A DNA stretch of 64,000 nucleotides from Ferdinandcohnia salidurans (GCF_042680725.1 NZ_JBHUEK010000034.1:124001-188000), one strand, 5' to 3'; shown: positions 25,920 through 34,386, numbered from the stretch's first letter. Notes: generated by a model not told the origin, from the sequence alone. Translations and numbers: made by a program.

Positions 25920-25963
25920 CTGGGACAAGGGACCTGTCCCTCTGTCCCATCCCTCTGTCCCAT
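25920..25963. repeat. Dispersed GGGACA/TGTCCC palindromic repeat, copy 2
   Basis: Shares its first 19 bases with 1403-1421 (start CTGGGACAAGGGACC) and continues with a duplicated CTCTGTCCCAT (25941-25950 and 25953-25963 region). It is intergenic, between the padR promoter and the small phage-like gene. Confidence 0.75.
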
Positions 25964-26027
25964 CGCCTATACACATTCGTCCGTTTTTGCATAGGCTAGT
26001 AGTGTAAGGTAAAGGAGGTTGATACTG

Positions 26028-26282
26028 TTGCCTAAGTATAGGAAAAAGCCCATTGTTGTTGAAGCTGTGAAGCTTACACGATCGATTACAATTGAGACAT
26101 CGAATGGTTCAATGAAGGGGCTCCCTGGGGATTATCTGATCACAGATAAAGATGGAGAACAATACCCTTGTGATAGAGATCAATTTGAAGCAGAATATGA
26201 TACCGTAAAAGGTAATATGGATATAATGGGAATTGTCCGAAAATCCTTTAGGTTACTAAAAACAAAAATGTATAAAACATGA
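26028..26282 (+). CDS. Small phage-like protein with a PGDYLI motif
   Basis: 84 aa. It begins PKYRKKPIVVEAVKLTRS and has LPGDYLITDKDGEQYPCDRDQFEAEYDTV in the middle. This layout (KYRKKPxxxEA then GDxxIxxxxGExYPCxxxxFExxYxxV) is common in small phage and prophage proteins of unknown role. AAAGGAGG lies 9 bases before the TTG at 26028; a TTG at 26019 would be too close. No other phage genes are near, so it may be a remnant or a domesticated gene. Confidence 0.7.
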   Translation: MPKYRKKPIVVEAVKLTRSITIETSNGSMKGLPGDYLITDKDGEQYPCDRDQFEAEYDTVKGNMDIMGIVRKSFRLLKTKMYKT

Positions 26283-26371
26283 CCCCAATATAATAGGGTT
26301 TTTAAGCATTATGGTTCTTTCCATATTGCTTATTTTTTGAGACAAAAGAAGTTTAGCAGCACCCTCTGGCA

Positions 26372-26402
26372 CAAAAAAGACACACCTGTTTATAAGTGTG
26401 CC
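26372..26402 (-). terminator. Terminator of the endonuclease I gene
   Basis: On the minus strand GGCACAC pairs with GTGTGTC (26396-26402 with 26379-26385, one G-U pair), followed by six T. It lies about 45 bases beyond the gene's stop. Confidence 0.8.
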
Positions 26403-26443
26403 TTCAATTCGGTAAGGATTCAGTCTAAAAATGGGCATGTCCT

Positions 26444-27361
26444 TTAGTGTTCAAACCCAGACATAAAATCAATTTTATCTGCAAGTTGCGGAAAATCGAT
26501 GAACGGATTTCTGTTTTTTTGAATAAGGAAAATCTCTTTGTTACGATGCTTTTCGTATAAAGAAACTTCATGTTCACGATGCCAGTTTAGTAGCATTTCA
26601 ATATCTTTCTTTTGATATCGACTGATTTCTCCCGGATATCGTAACAAAAAATACAATGTTGCTCTTGCAACCTCACCCTTCCCACTTTCGGGCTCAAACT
26701 TACCCTCTTCATATTTCCCGCATTGGTCTCTAATTGCTTCCGTTGCCATTTTTGGTGGATAGTCAACAAAATCATAATAAGGATAATTAGATCTAGCTGA
26801 ATTACAATCTTTTTCACAGGTAAAAAGATGATGCAGATCCCCTCTCATCGGATTATCCTCGTGAAACCATGACTGGGGCACTACATGTTCACAATTAAAC
26901 ATATTTTCCTGATGAATAGACGCTAATGCCTGCTGAAGGTCTTCATTTTTCAAGTTCCCTTTTAGCAACAAGTTATGAGCTTCTTTTCTTTTTCTGTCAG
27001 ATTCATGATCTTCTCTCACGACTTGTTCAGGATCCTTTTCCTTTCCAGAATAGATGCTCTTCAGGGTTCCGTCCACTTGTAGGTCTACCCGTGTATAAAG
27101 AAGGTCCCGGGTTTTAGCATTATAAGCTAGCTGATTTACATGTGTTCTCGTGATTAACTGATTGAGTTGTTTATATAACTCTTTTTTATCCTCAAGATTA
27201 AAATCAATCGAACAATAGTAATCGTTGATGAACTTCTTATCCTGTTCTACGTCATAATACTCTTTTTCGTCTTCAAATCTCCTTTTGTTAACTGTTAACT
27301 CTACTAAAACGGTCTCTACATCAGGAAATTCATTTGTATCTTTATCCTTTGTGGAATTCAT
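26444..27361 (-). CDS. Endonuclease I-family nuclease (His-Me finger)
   Basis: A 305-aa nuclease of the EndA/NucM/Bsn type. The His-Me core is FNCEHVVPQSWF (catalytic His near 160), then MRGDLHHLFTCEKDCNSARSNYPY with the metal-binding Asn, and ARATLYFLLRYPGEI. These enzymes cut DNA or RNA without sequence specificity. Known homologues such as B. subtilis Bsn are secreted, but this protein starts MNSTKDKDTNEFPD with no signal peptide or membrane segment, so it is predicted to stay in the cytoplasm or leave by another route. GGAGAAC precedes the ATG. Confidence 0.88.
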   Translation of the reverse strand: MNSTKDKDTNEFPDVETVLVELTVNKRRFEDEKEYYDVEQDKKFINDYYCSIDFNLEDKKELYKQLNQLITRTHVNQLAYNAKTRDLLYTRVDLQVDGTLKSIYSGKEKDPEQVVREDHESDRKRKEAHNLLLKGNLKNEDLQQALASIHQENMFNCEHVVPQSWFHEDNPMRGDLHHLFTCEKDCNSARSNYPYYDFVDYPPKMATEAIRDQCGKYEEGKFEPESGKGEVARATLYFLLRYPGEISRYQKKDIEMLLNWHREHEVSLYEKHRNKEIFLIQKNRNPFIDFPQLADKIDFMSGFEH

Positions 27362-27412
27362 ATAGTTCTCCTTTCCTGGTTTCTTTGTAAACCGATCAGA
27401 AAGTCACTATTC

Positions 27413-28390
27413 CTAAGGAGTAACATTCATGTTTGAAGCAGGAATCATGTCATGTAGCTTCTCAACTATGTCAAGGAGGAGAAATCCATTTCCTTCGGCG
27501 CTTTTTCTGTTGCCGAGAGGTACGGTTCGTCTAATGAGTTGGGCATAGACTTCTGCTTCGCTCAGTGTTCGGTCAAATTCTTTTTCACTTAGATTGATGA
27601 GTAAAGCAATTGCACCTGCAACATGTGGAGCCGCCATCGAGGTACCTGTTAGTTTGGCATATTGATCATCCGGATACGTGGAAACGATATCTACCCCAGG
27701 AGCCACAAGGTCGATTTCTGTATGCGTATTGGAGAATGGAGCAAGCTGCAAATCCATGCTGACCGCTCCTACTGAGATGACTTCGTTATATGCACCAGGG
27801 TAGGCATACTCAAAAGTATCCTCCAATGAATCCCCTTCATTCCCTGCTGCTACAACGACAGATATGTTTTGATTGACTGCATCTTGAATGGCCTTATGCA
27901 TTTCAGGTACATCTTGAGGGCCACCTAGTGACATCGAGATGACGCGCACTCTTTCATTGTTAAGTCCTTGCCACTCAACTGCATAGCGAATGGCATCGAT
28001 GATCCAATCATACTGACCTGCCCCTTCACCCGTTAAAGCTTTTAAACTTAAAATTTGAGCCTTTGGAGCAACCCCTACAACTCCATCATTGTTAAGACTA
28101 GCTGCAATCGTACCAGACACATGTGTCCCATGGCCATTGTTGTCTTCAAATACTTCAGGGTCCCCATTATAATCACTTGTAAAATTCCGCCCAGCAATAA
28201 TTCGATCCTTTAGATCGGGATGAGACGTGTCAATACCAGTATCAATCACTGCAATAACAACACCTTCACCCTGACTGCTATCTTCCCATAAAGAAGGTGC
28301 CTGTACCAATTGAACTCCCTCTGGTGTTTCATTTGCCTGACCCACAACTGACTGAATGGTATACGGTAATAATTTGACCTGATTTTTCAA
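27413..28390 (-). CDS. ispA: Intracellular subtilisin-type serine protease
   Basis: A 325-aa subtilase of family S8. It has no signal peptide; the short N-terminal extension contains LLPY (residues 7-10), the motif by which intracellular subtilisins block their own active site until cleaved. The catalytic triad is Asp in AVIDTGIDTSHPDL, His in NNGHGTHVSGT and Ser in GTSMAAPHVAGA; the oxyanion Asn is in VVAAGNEGD. These enzymes turn over cytoplasmic protein in stationary phase and sporulation. GGAGGAG lies upstream of the start. Confidence 0.95.
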   Translation of the reverse strand: MKNQVKLLPYTIQSVVGQANETPEGVQLVQAPSLWEDSSQGEGVVIAVIDTGIDTSHPDLKDRIIAGRNFTSDYNGDPEVFEDNNGHGTHVSGTIAASLNNDGVVGVAPKAQILSLKALTGEGAGQYDWIIDAIRYAVEWQGLNNERVRVISMSLGGPQDVPEMHKAIQDAVNQNISVVVAAGNEGDSLEDTFEYAYPGAYNEVISVGAVSMDLQLAPFSNTHTEIDLVAPGVDIVSTYPDDQYAKLTGTSMAAPHVAGAIALLINLSEKEFDRTLSEAEVYAQLIRRTVPLGNRKSAEGNGFLLLDIVEKLHDMIPASNMNVTP

Positions 28391-28686
28391 GATGAATCTC
28401 CTCCTTCAAATCTAGTTTTCAAAACAATTACCTCCATTCCCCTTCTGTCTAGTGTTTCCTGGTTGGCTTCGCTGTATGGGAACGTTTGTTTCATTATACT
28501 AATTGAACAGGCTTTTATCAAGTTAAAATACAGAAAATTACAAAAATGAATAGTTTGTCCCAGTTAAAATTCTATTTATCCTAACCTAAATGTGTACATC
28601 AGACTAATGCTAATTTTTAAACATTTCTATATTCCATTGACACTCGTCATTCCTACCTATAAAATCAACTAATAATTTCATACATG

Positions 28687-28757
28687 TACTCGTATAATCT
28701 TGGAAATATGGTCCATAAGTTTCTACCAAACTACCGTAAATGGTTTGACTACGAGAA
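28687..28757 (+). promoter_or_regulatory. Purine riboswitch, guanine/hypoxanthine class
   Basis: The aptamer is bounded by P1 CTCGT (28689-28693) with ACGAG (28751-28755). It has TATAATC, the P2 arm and loop GGAAATATGGTCC, the junction ATAAGTTTCTACC, the P3 arm CCAAAC...GGTTTG, and GACTAC. The discriminating base in GACTA is C, as in guanine-class switches, where adenine-class switches have U. Downstream, GGTTTGAC (28742-28749) is complementary to GTCAAACC (28807-28814), which overlaps the terminator's left arm; GAGA (28753-28756) also pairs with TCTC just before it. Without ligand this antiterminator should form; with ligand the terminator forms, an OFF switch. Confidence 0.94.
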
Positions 28758-28810
28758 GAGTTCGGCTTTTTGTGTACGTAACAAAAAGCTCTAGTTCTTT
28801 CTCTATGTCA

Positions 28811-28846
28811 AACCCTGGGTAAAAGCCCGGGGTTTTTATTTTTATA
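28811..28846 (+). terminator. Ligand-dependent terminator of the purine riboswitch
   Basis: AACCCTGGG (28811-28819) pairs with CCCGGGGTT (28826-28834, one G-U), followed by TTTTATTTTTAT. A further perfect 9-bp hairpin without a T tail lies between aptamer and terminator (28765-28773 with 28781-28789). It ends 16 bases before the adenine deaminase gene. Confidence 0.92.
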
Positions 28847-28862
28847 TTGAGGAGGAAGTAAA

Positions 28863-30599
28863 ATGAAAAAAGAAATCCTAAAGAAGCGTATAGCTGTCTC
28901 CAGTAAACAAATCCCGGCGGACCTCGTCATTAAAAACGGGAAGATCATAGATGTGTTTAACCTTGAAATCATTTATGGTGACGTCGCGATTTCAGATGGT
29001 ATGTTTGTTGGAATTGGAGAGTTTGAGGGTAAAAAAGTCATAGATGCGAAGAATCGTTATGTGTGTCCTGGTTTTATTGACGGGCATGTGCATATTGAAT
29101 CCTCGATGGTTCCCCCTTCTGAATTTGCGAAAGTGGTCCTTCCTCATGGCGTAACAACTGTCATTACGGATCCACATGAAATTGGCAATGTTTCAGGTAG
29201 TGACGGATTATCGTTTATGATTGAAGACTCTATGAATCTTCCACTTGATGTTTTTCTCATGCTACCTTCAAGTGTACCTGCTACTCCGTTTGAAAATAAT
29301 GGAGCAGACCTTAAGGCTCAAGACTTGGAACCTTTTTACAGCCAACCACGCGTTCTCGGGTTAGCTGAGGTGATGGACTTCTCTTCTCTCAAAAACGCGG
29401 AGGATTCGATTATTGATAAAATTCTTGTGACTAACCATCAGAATGGACTAATTGACGGTCATTTAGCTGGCTTGGGTACAAATGCGATTGACATCTACAG
29501 AACAGCTGGTATCAAAACCGACCATGAATGTAATACAGCTCAGGATGCGCTTGAGCGATTAAGACGCGGGATGTATTTATTGATTCGTGAGGGCTCTGTT
29601 GCAAAAGATTTAAAAACACTGATAGAAGTTGTCACACCTAATAATGCACGTCGTTGTCTATTCTGTACGGATGATAAGCATTTAGATGATTTGATTGAAG
29701 AAGGTAGTATTGACCATAATATCCGGTTAGCGATCCAAGAAGGGATTTCCCCTCTCCAAGCCATACAGATGGCAACATTAAATGCTGCTGAATGCTATCG
29801 TCTATCAAATAAAGGTGCAATTGCCCCGGGCTTTGAGGCTGATTTCCTATTACTAGACCAACTAGAGGCGATTGAAATAACAGAAGTCTATAAATCTGGA
29901 AATCTTGTTGCACAGAATGGTCGTTTTGTTGCAACATCACCTGCTAAAAATGTTCCAAATACACAGTTACTGTCAACTGTTCATGTGTCTGAGTTACATG
30001 AAAAAGACCTTCAAATCTCATTCGGTGATGGAAATAAAGCAAATATCATTGAAATTATTCCAAATCAATTGATCACGAACAAACTAGTGGAACAAGTCAC
30101 AGTGGAAAACGGTAATTTTCAGCCATCCCTAGAAAACGACCAACTTAAATTAGTCGTCGTAGAGCGTCATAAAAACACAGGTAATATCGGATTAGGAGTC
30201 GTAAAGGGATTTGGTTTTACAGATGGAGCGATTGCAACAACGATCGCGCATGATTCTCATAATATTGTTGCTACAGGCACCAATGATGCAGATATATTGG
30301 TGGCAATTCAGGGACTCAAAGACATGAATGGTGGCTTAGTGATTGTCAGAAACAAACAAATCATCGCCTCTTTATCCCTTCCAATAGCAGGACTTATGTC
30401 GGATAAAGACTCACAAACTGTAAATTTGGAACTTGAACAAATAAGTCTTTCATTATCTCAACTAGGGTTTACCGGTGATTTTAATCCATTTTTAACCCTT
30501 TCCTTTCTTACATTGCCGGTTATACCATCATTGAAATTAACAGATTTAGGATTATTTGATGTGGAAACATTTACACATATACCAGTACAAATGAACTAA
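28863..30599 (+). CDS. ade: Adenine deaminase
   Basis: A 578-aa metal-dependent amidohydrolase that converts adenine to hypoxanthine and ammonia. Family marks are VCPGFIDGHVHIESSMVPPSEFA (metal-binding HxH, about 70-92), TDPHEIGNVSG, LAEVMDFSS (metal-linked Glu), DGHLAGLGTNAIDIYRTAG and the Asp in FCTDDKHLDDL. The length equals that of B. subtilis AdeC. GGAGGAAGT precedes the ATG. The guanine-class riboswitch upstream means the enzyme is probably turned down by guanine or by hypoxanthine, its own product. Confidence 0.95.
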   Translation: MKKEILKKRIAVSSKQIPADLVIKNGKIIDVFNLEIIYGDVAISDGMFVGIGEFEGKKVIDAKNRYVCPGFIDGHVHIESSMVPPSEFAKVVLPHGVTTVITDPHEIGNVSGSDGLSFMIEDSMNLPLDVFLMLPSSVPATPFENNGADLKAQDLEPFYSQPRVLGLAEVMDFSSLKNAEDSIIDKILVTNHQNGLIDGHLAGLGTNAIDIYRTAGIKTDHECNTAQDALERLRRGMYLLIREGSVAKDLKTLIEVVTPNNARRCLFCTDDKHLDDLIEEGSIDHNIRLAIQEGISPLQAIQMATLNAAECYRLSNKGAIAPGFEADFLLLDQLEAIEITEVYKSGNLVAQNGRFVATSPAKNVPNTQLLSTVHVSELHEKDLQISFGDGNKANIIEIIPNQLITNKLVEQVTVENGNFQPSLENDQLKLVVVERHKNTGNIGLGVVKGFGFTDGAIATTIAHDSHNIVATGTNDADILVAIQGLKDMNGGLVIVRNKQIIASLSLPIAGLMSDKDSQTVNLELEQISLSLSQLGFTGDFNPFLTLSFLTLPVIPSLKLTDLGLFDVETFTHIPVQMN

Positions 30600-30636
30600 A
30601 GGCTGAAGCAACAGAAGCTGAAGTAAAAAGTGAAGA

Positions 30637-31367
30637 GTGACCAATCAAGAGGATCAATATTCGGTTGGAATTATCGGCCCAATGGCAGAAGAAATTGAAA
30701 TTTTACATTCTCATATGGAAGTTGAAGCAACAGAAGAAATCGCTGGTATGACTTTCTATCAAGGAACTTTAAAGGGTCAAAATATTGTCCTCGTTCAATC
30801 CGGAATTGGAAAAGTAAATGCAACAATGGCTGCTCAATTATTGGTTAGTCAATTTAACGTAGATGCACTCATCAATTCAGGAATTGCTGGAGCCATCCAC
30901 CCTGATATTAACCTTGGGGATATCGTCATTTCTACGGATACAGTTCAGCATGATATGGATGAAACAGCAAAGGGGTTTGAACCAGGTGTGATTCCAGAAT
31001 GGAAACTGGCTATTATGAAGCTGATAAAGAACTGATTGCCTTAGCAGAAGATGCAGCAAAGAACCTGCCAGAAGAAGTACATGTTGTAAAAGCTAGAGTG
31101 GCAACAGGTGACCAATTTATCGCAAGTGCTGAAAAAAGCGAATGGATTCTAGATACATTTAATGCCTATGTTGTTGAAATGGAAGGTGGCGCTGTTGGAC
31201 AAGTTGCTTACTTGAACGACATTCCATACCTTGTCATTCGTTCCGCATCAGATGATGCAGGTGAAGAAGCCGTCATGAAATGGGAAGATTTTAAGCAAAT
31301 GGCGGTAACAAACTCATCTACTATTATCGAAGGCATCCTTGAAAATATGGAATACAAATATTTATAA
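30637..31367 (+). pseudogene. mtnN: MTA/SAH nucleosidase broken by an apparent 1-base deletion
   Basis: The enzyme cleaves methylthioadenosine and S-adenosylhomocysteine. The first part (30637-31035) has VGIIGPMAEEIEILH, QSGIGKVNATMAAQLL and NSGIAGAIHPDINLGDIVIST, then runs out of frame after GFEPGVIPEW. The rest is in the next frame (from about 30999): METGYYEADKELI, ATGDQFIAS, VVEMEGGAVGQVAYLND and VIRSASDDAGE, including the catalytic Glu/Asp region. Restoring one A near 30998, so that CCAGAAATGGAA is read, joins them into a normal protein of about 243 aa. The error lies in a short A run, so a sequencing mistake is as likely as a true mutation. The GTG start at 30637 has a weak ribosome site. 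Confidence 0.85.
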
Positions 31368-31369
31368 AG

Positions 31370-31403
31370 TGTCAGGCACCATTATGGTCCTGGCATTTTT
31401 TTA
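31370..31403 (+). terminator. Terminator of mtnN
   Basis: TGTCAGGCACC (31370-31380) pairs with GGTCCTGGCA (31386-31395), imperfect, around ATTAT, followed by seven T. Confidence 0.85.
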
Positions 31404-31510
31404 TCTGTGGTAAGTATCACACTTCTTACTATTTTTTGATACAATCAGCATTAAATGAAATCATAACATATGGTTGATTGTTTAAAATGACACCAAATGA
31501 GGGAAAAACG

Positions 31511-32746
31511 ATGTATCCATTTACTAGAACTATTTATGCGATCTATTTGGTCGCTGTGCTTTTGATCATTGGAGGTTGTTCGCTAGAGGAAAATCAATCC
31601 AGGGATAACGAAACCGAGACTATCACAAAAACCATCGAGGAAATGGAAACGAAACCTGTTGAGGACTCCCCACCCCCTACTGAAGAGCAAGAAAAAGTGT
31701 CAAATGCACTATTAGAATTGACGGTTCATTATATAGATGTTGGTCAAGCTGACTCAACCTTACTTCAATATACGGATAAGGGCGTAGAATATACCATCTT
31801 GATCGATGCGGGGAATTGGAACAGAAACGACGTTATCCATTACTTACAAGCTCAAAACATCTCTGATATTGATATCGCAATCGGGACACACCCTGATGCA
31901 GATCATATTGGTCAACTTAGTAAGGTTATCAATACGTTTAACGTTGGAGAAGTGTGGTTGTCCGGGAATACAAGTACATCCCAGACGTTTCAGAGGTTAT
32001 TACAAGCGATCGATCAAAACAATGTCGATTATTATGAACCAAGACGCGGCGATGAATTTGAAGTTGGCCCGCTCCAAATCGATGTTTTATACCCAATCTC
32101 TGTTTCAGAAAATGACAATGAAGAATCCATTTCTCTTAAGCTCACGTATGGAGAGGTTTCCTTCATTTTTACGGGTGATGCAAGTCGAAATGATGAGTTA
32201 AAAATGATAAATGGTAGTATTGATGTAGACGCTGATATCCTTCATCTAGGTCATCACGGTTCAAGCACCTCTACTCACCCTACTTTTCTAAAAGAAGTGA
32301 GTCCAGAAATTGCGATTTACAGTGCCGGAAAAGAGAACAGCTATGGGCATCCACATAAAGAAGTCGTCGATTTAATTCAAAGTTCCAATGTTACACTTTA
32401 TGGAACTGATGTACATGGCACGATTCTTGTCAAAACAGATGGCAAAAACTATGAGGTGTTAACCAAAAAGGATGGAACGATTACACCCCCTTCTACTGGA
32501 GGTGGAACTTCTACAAAACCTGAACCAGAAAAAGAAAGTCAAGTACCCACTGGTAAATGTATTAATATCAATTCGGCTAGTTTCGAAGAGCTTCAAGAAA
32601 TTACTCATTTAGGGCCAGCGCGTGCAAAGGAACTGATTGACCTAAGGCCGTTTACATCCATTGATGAGTTAACACGAATAAAAGGAATTGGTCCGTCAAG
32701 AATGGAAGATATAAAAGCACAAAATCTAGCTTGTGTAGGAGGATAA
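31511..32746 (+). CDS. ComEC-like metallo-beta-lactamase lipoprotein with helix-hairpin-helix tail
   Basis: A 411-aa exported protein. The lipobox IIGGC ends near Cys24, followed by an acidic linker. A metallo-beta-lactamase domain of the ComEC/Rec2 C-terminal type follows (about 75-330): VHYIDVGQADSTLLQ, LIDAGNW, GTHPDADHIGQL (HxDxDH metal motif), FTGDAS and LGHHGSSTSTHP. After a Pro/Gly-rich spacer the last 65 residues form a ComEA-like helix-hairpin-helix domain (ININSASFEELQEI, GPARAKELIDLRPF, IKGIGPSRMEDI) that should bind DNA. GAGGG precedes the ATG at 31511; the frame is open a little further up. A surface nuclease or DNA-processing enzyme is a reasonable inference. Confidence 0.9.
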   Translation: MYPFTRTIYAIYLVAVLLIIGGCSLEENQSRDNETETITKTIEEMETKPVEDSPPPTEEQEKVSNALLELTVHYIDVGQADSTLLQYTDKGVEYTILIDAGNWNRNDVIHYLQAQNISDIDIAIGTHPDADHIGQLSKVINTFNVGEVWLSGNTSTSQTFQRLLQAIDQNNVDYYEPRRGDEFEVGPLQIDVLYPISVSENDNEESISLKLTYGEVSFIFTGDASRNDELKMINGSIDVDADILHLGHHGSSTSTHPTFLKEVSPEIAIYSAGKENSYGHPHKEVVDLIQSSNVTLYGTDVHGTILVKTDGKNYEVLTKKDGTITPPSTGGGTSTKPEPEKESQVPTGKCININSASFEELQEITHLGPARAKELIDLRPFTSIDELTRIKGIGPSRMEDIKAQNLACVGG

Positions 32747-32747
32747 C

Positions 32748-33014
32748 ATGAAAGGTTATTTGGATCGAATCGAAGAAAACCAACATGCAGTTATTTTAGT
32801 AGAAGAAATCAATAAAGAATTTATCATCCCGATCAGTAAATTACCTAATGGGGCAAAAGCTGGTTCCTATTTGAACCTTACGATTGAAAATGAAATAATC
32901 ACTTCCATTACGCTAAACGAGAATGAAACAAGCACACAACAGCAAAAACTGGATGATATGATGTCTAAGCTCCGTAAGAAGAGTTCTGGAAGCAAGTTCA
33001 AGAAAAAAGAGTAA
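32748..33014 (+). CDS. DUF3006-family small protein
   Basis: 88 aa beginning MKGYLDRIEENQHAVILVEE. It has the small beta-barrel pattern of DUF3006 (FIIPISKLPNGAKAGSYLNLTIENE) and a basic tail, KLRKKSSGSKFKKKE. It follows the ComEC-like gene after 1 base, with GGAGGATAAC inside the upstream gene as its ribosome site, so the two are translated together. DUF3006 genes frequently accompany such extracellular metallo-beta-lactamase genes. Function unknown. Confidence 0.85.
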   Translation: MKGYLDRIEENQHAVILVEEINKEFIIPISKLPNGAKAGSYLNLTIENEIITSITLNENETSTQQQKLDDMMSKLRKKSSGSKFKKKE

Positions 33015-33116
33015 CAAGCGAGCCTGTCGTTTATGCCACTGACACGAAGAGATGCGTATTTAACTGAAAACATGCACATGCTAAAAGAGAACATTTCAAT
33101 GAAAGGAAGAGCTGAG

Positions 33117-33290
33117 ATGAACTTTAAAAGCAAATTACAAGAAGCTCAAGATATTATTCATACGGCCCATCATCATTTAAAACAAGTGAACTCGAATAGT
33201 CCTGAATCAGAGGCATGCCATTTTGCCCAAAGCGAACTAGAAAAGGCGCAACAAATTATCCAACAGGTACAACAACAAATACATAATTAG
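33117..33290 (+). CDS. Small helical protein of unknown function
   Basis: 57 aa, MNFKSKLQEAQDIIHTAHH to QQVQQQIHN, predicted to be two amphipathic helices. AAAGGAAG lies about 10 bases before the ATG at 33117; the longer frame to 33036 has no ribosome site. No recognised family. Confidence 0.6.
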   Translation: MNFKSKLQEAQDIIHTAHHHLKQVNSNSPESEACHFAQSELEKAQQIIQQVQQQIHN

Positions 33291-33301
33291 ATGGTAAGTC
33301 A

Positions 33302-33340
33302 AAAATGGCTGGGTATATTGAATCCAGCCATTTTGATTTA
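33302..33340. terminator. Bidirectional terminator
   Basis: AAAATGGCTGG (33302-33312) pairs perfectly with CCAGCCATTTT (33324-33334). It separates the convergent genes ending at 33290 and 33342. Confidence 0.85.
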
Positions 33341-33341
33341 T

Positions 33342-33665
33342 TTATTCATTCTTCTGTGGTTGAGTTGGAAGTTTAACATCAGGTTTTATTTCTTTTGCAA
33401 TTTCCGCTGCAAGATCATAGTTTACTTCAAAAGGATTCATTTTTAATTCAGAGGTATTTTGAAACGAATTTTGGGCTTGCTGAAATCTCTTTTGAACTTC
33501 TTGATTGATACGGCTATTTCTATTACCAAATAAGCTAAGGATGGCTACTCCTAAAATAGAAATCCAAATCCACCCTCTGTTGTTTCGTTTGCGTTTGAAA
33601 AACTTCAGTGATTTGTTACCACTAAAACTACTAAGTACGGATGACAGTAGTTGCATATAGTTCAT
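33342..33665 (-). CDS. Single-pass membrane protein of unknown function
   Basis: 107 aa. A basic stretch (KSLKFFKRKRNNRG) precedes one membrane helix (about 31-47), so the polar C-terminal part should face outside. That part is Gln/Asn-rich and ends KPDVKLPTQPQKNE. GAGGAGGGAAG precedes the start. No family recognised. Confidence 0.65.
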   Translation of the reverse strand: MNYMQLLSSVLSSFSGNKSLKFFKRKRNNRGWIWISILGVAILSLFGNRNSRINQEVQKRFQQAQNSFQNTSELKMNPFEVNYDLAAEIAKEIKPDVKLPTQPQKNE

Positions 33666-33742
33666 AACTCTTCCCTCCTCATCCTATTGTGTGAGGTTGG
33701 CTTAAACAATATATGTGGTAATTTTTAAGAACGGTCAAGTGC

Positions 33743-34315
33743 ATGATTCAAGGATTAGATCAAATAATAATCTCAGAGATGATTATTATGGATGTCAAAG
33801 TTTTTCGCGCAATAAATCAAATGACTGGCCGTTCTACATTAGTCGATCAGTTCATGATACTTATTTCAAATAAGGTCCGTTATGTATATTTCTTAATTTT
33901 GATTGTGATATGGTTTAAAAAGTATCCATATAGACAAATGACGAATAATGCTGTCATTTCTGCCTTTATTACTCTAATCCTAAATATCTTCCTTAAGTTA
34001 TGTATTTCAAAGCCCCGGCCATTTATGAAAAGTCGTGTTGGAATCTTAATTCCTTCAAAGATGGATTCTTCATTTCCAAGCAAACATACCCTACTCGTTT
34101 TTGCAGTTTCAACTTCGGTCTTATTATATAATCGTGTTCTAGGCTCCATCATGTGTGGATTGGCAGTAATGACTGGTATAACACGAATTTGGGTAAGACA
34201 TCATTACCCATCTGACATAATTGGAAGTGCTATTTTGGGCTCTGTAACGAGCATGTGTGTTCATAAAAATTCACGAGAAGAAAATGTAAAAACCTTTTCC
34301 AAAATATTTAACTAG
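33743..34315 (+). CDS. PAP2-family phosphatase (undecaprenyl-PP phosphatase-like)
   Basis: Up to 190 aa with about five membrane helices. The three PAP2 signature blocks are KPRPF preceded by LKLCIS, SFPSKHT and RIWVRHHYPSDIIG, which supply the catalytic His and Arg residues. The N-terminal MDVKVFRAINQM resembles BcrC-type enzymes, which recycle undecaprenyl pyrophosphate for cell-wall synthesis. The start is uncertain: ATG at 33743, 33779 or 33788 are all possible and none has a strong ribosome site. Confidence 0.85.
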   Translation: MIQGLDQIIISEMIIMDVKVFRAINQMTGRSTLVDQFMILISNKVRYVYFLILIVIWFKKYPYRQMTNNAVISAFITLILNIFLKLCISKPRPFMKSRVGILIPSKMDSSFPSKHTLLVFAVSTSVLLYNRVLGSIMCGLAVMTGITRIWVRHHYPSDIIGSAILGSVTSMCVHKNSREENVKTFSKIFN

Positions 34316-34346
34316 TCTACTTTTTGGTAATCACTATTTTAAACGC

Positions 34347-34386
34347 AAATGACACCAGTGCTACTAATTGGTGTCATTTTCTTTAG
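34347..34386 (+). terminator. Terminator of the PAP2 gene
   Basis: ATGACACCA (34349-34357) pairs with TGGTGTCAT (34369-34377), followed by TTTTCTTTAG. Confidence 0.85.

Noticed and set aside
26028..26282. Prophage
   Set aside because: Only one small phage-like gene is present; there is no integrase, terminase, structural gene or attachment-site pair around it.
28687..28757. Adenine-class riboswitch
   Set aside because: The gene would suggest it, but the discriminating base in GACTA is C, not T, which defines the guanine class.
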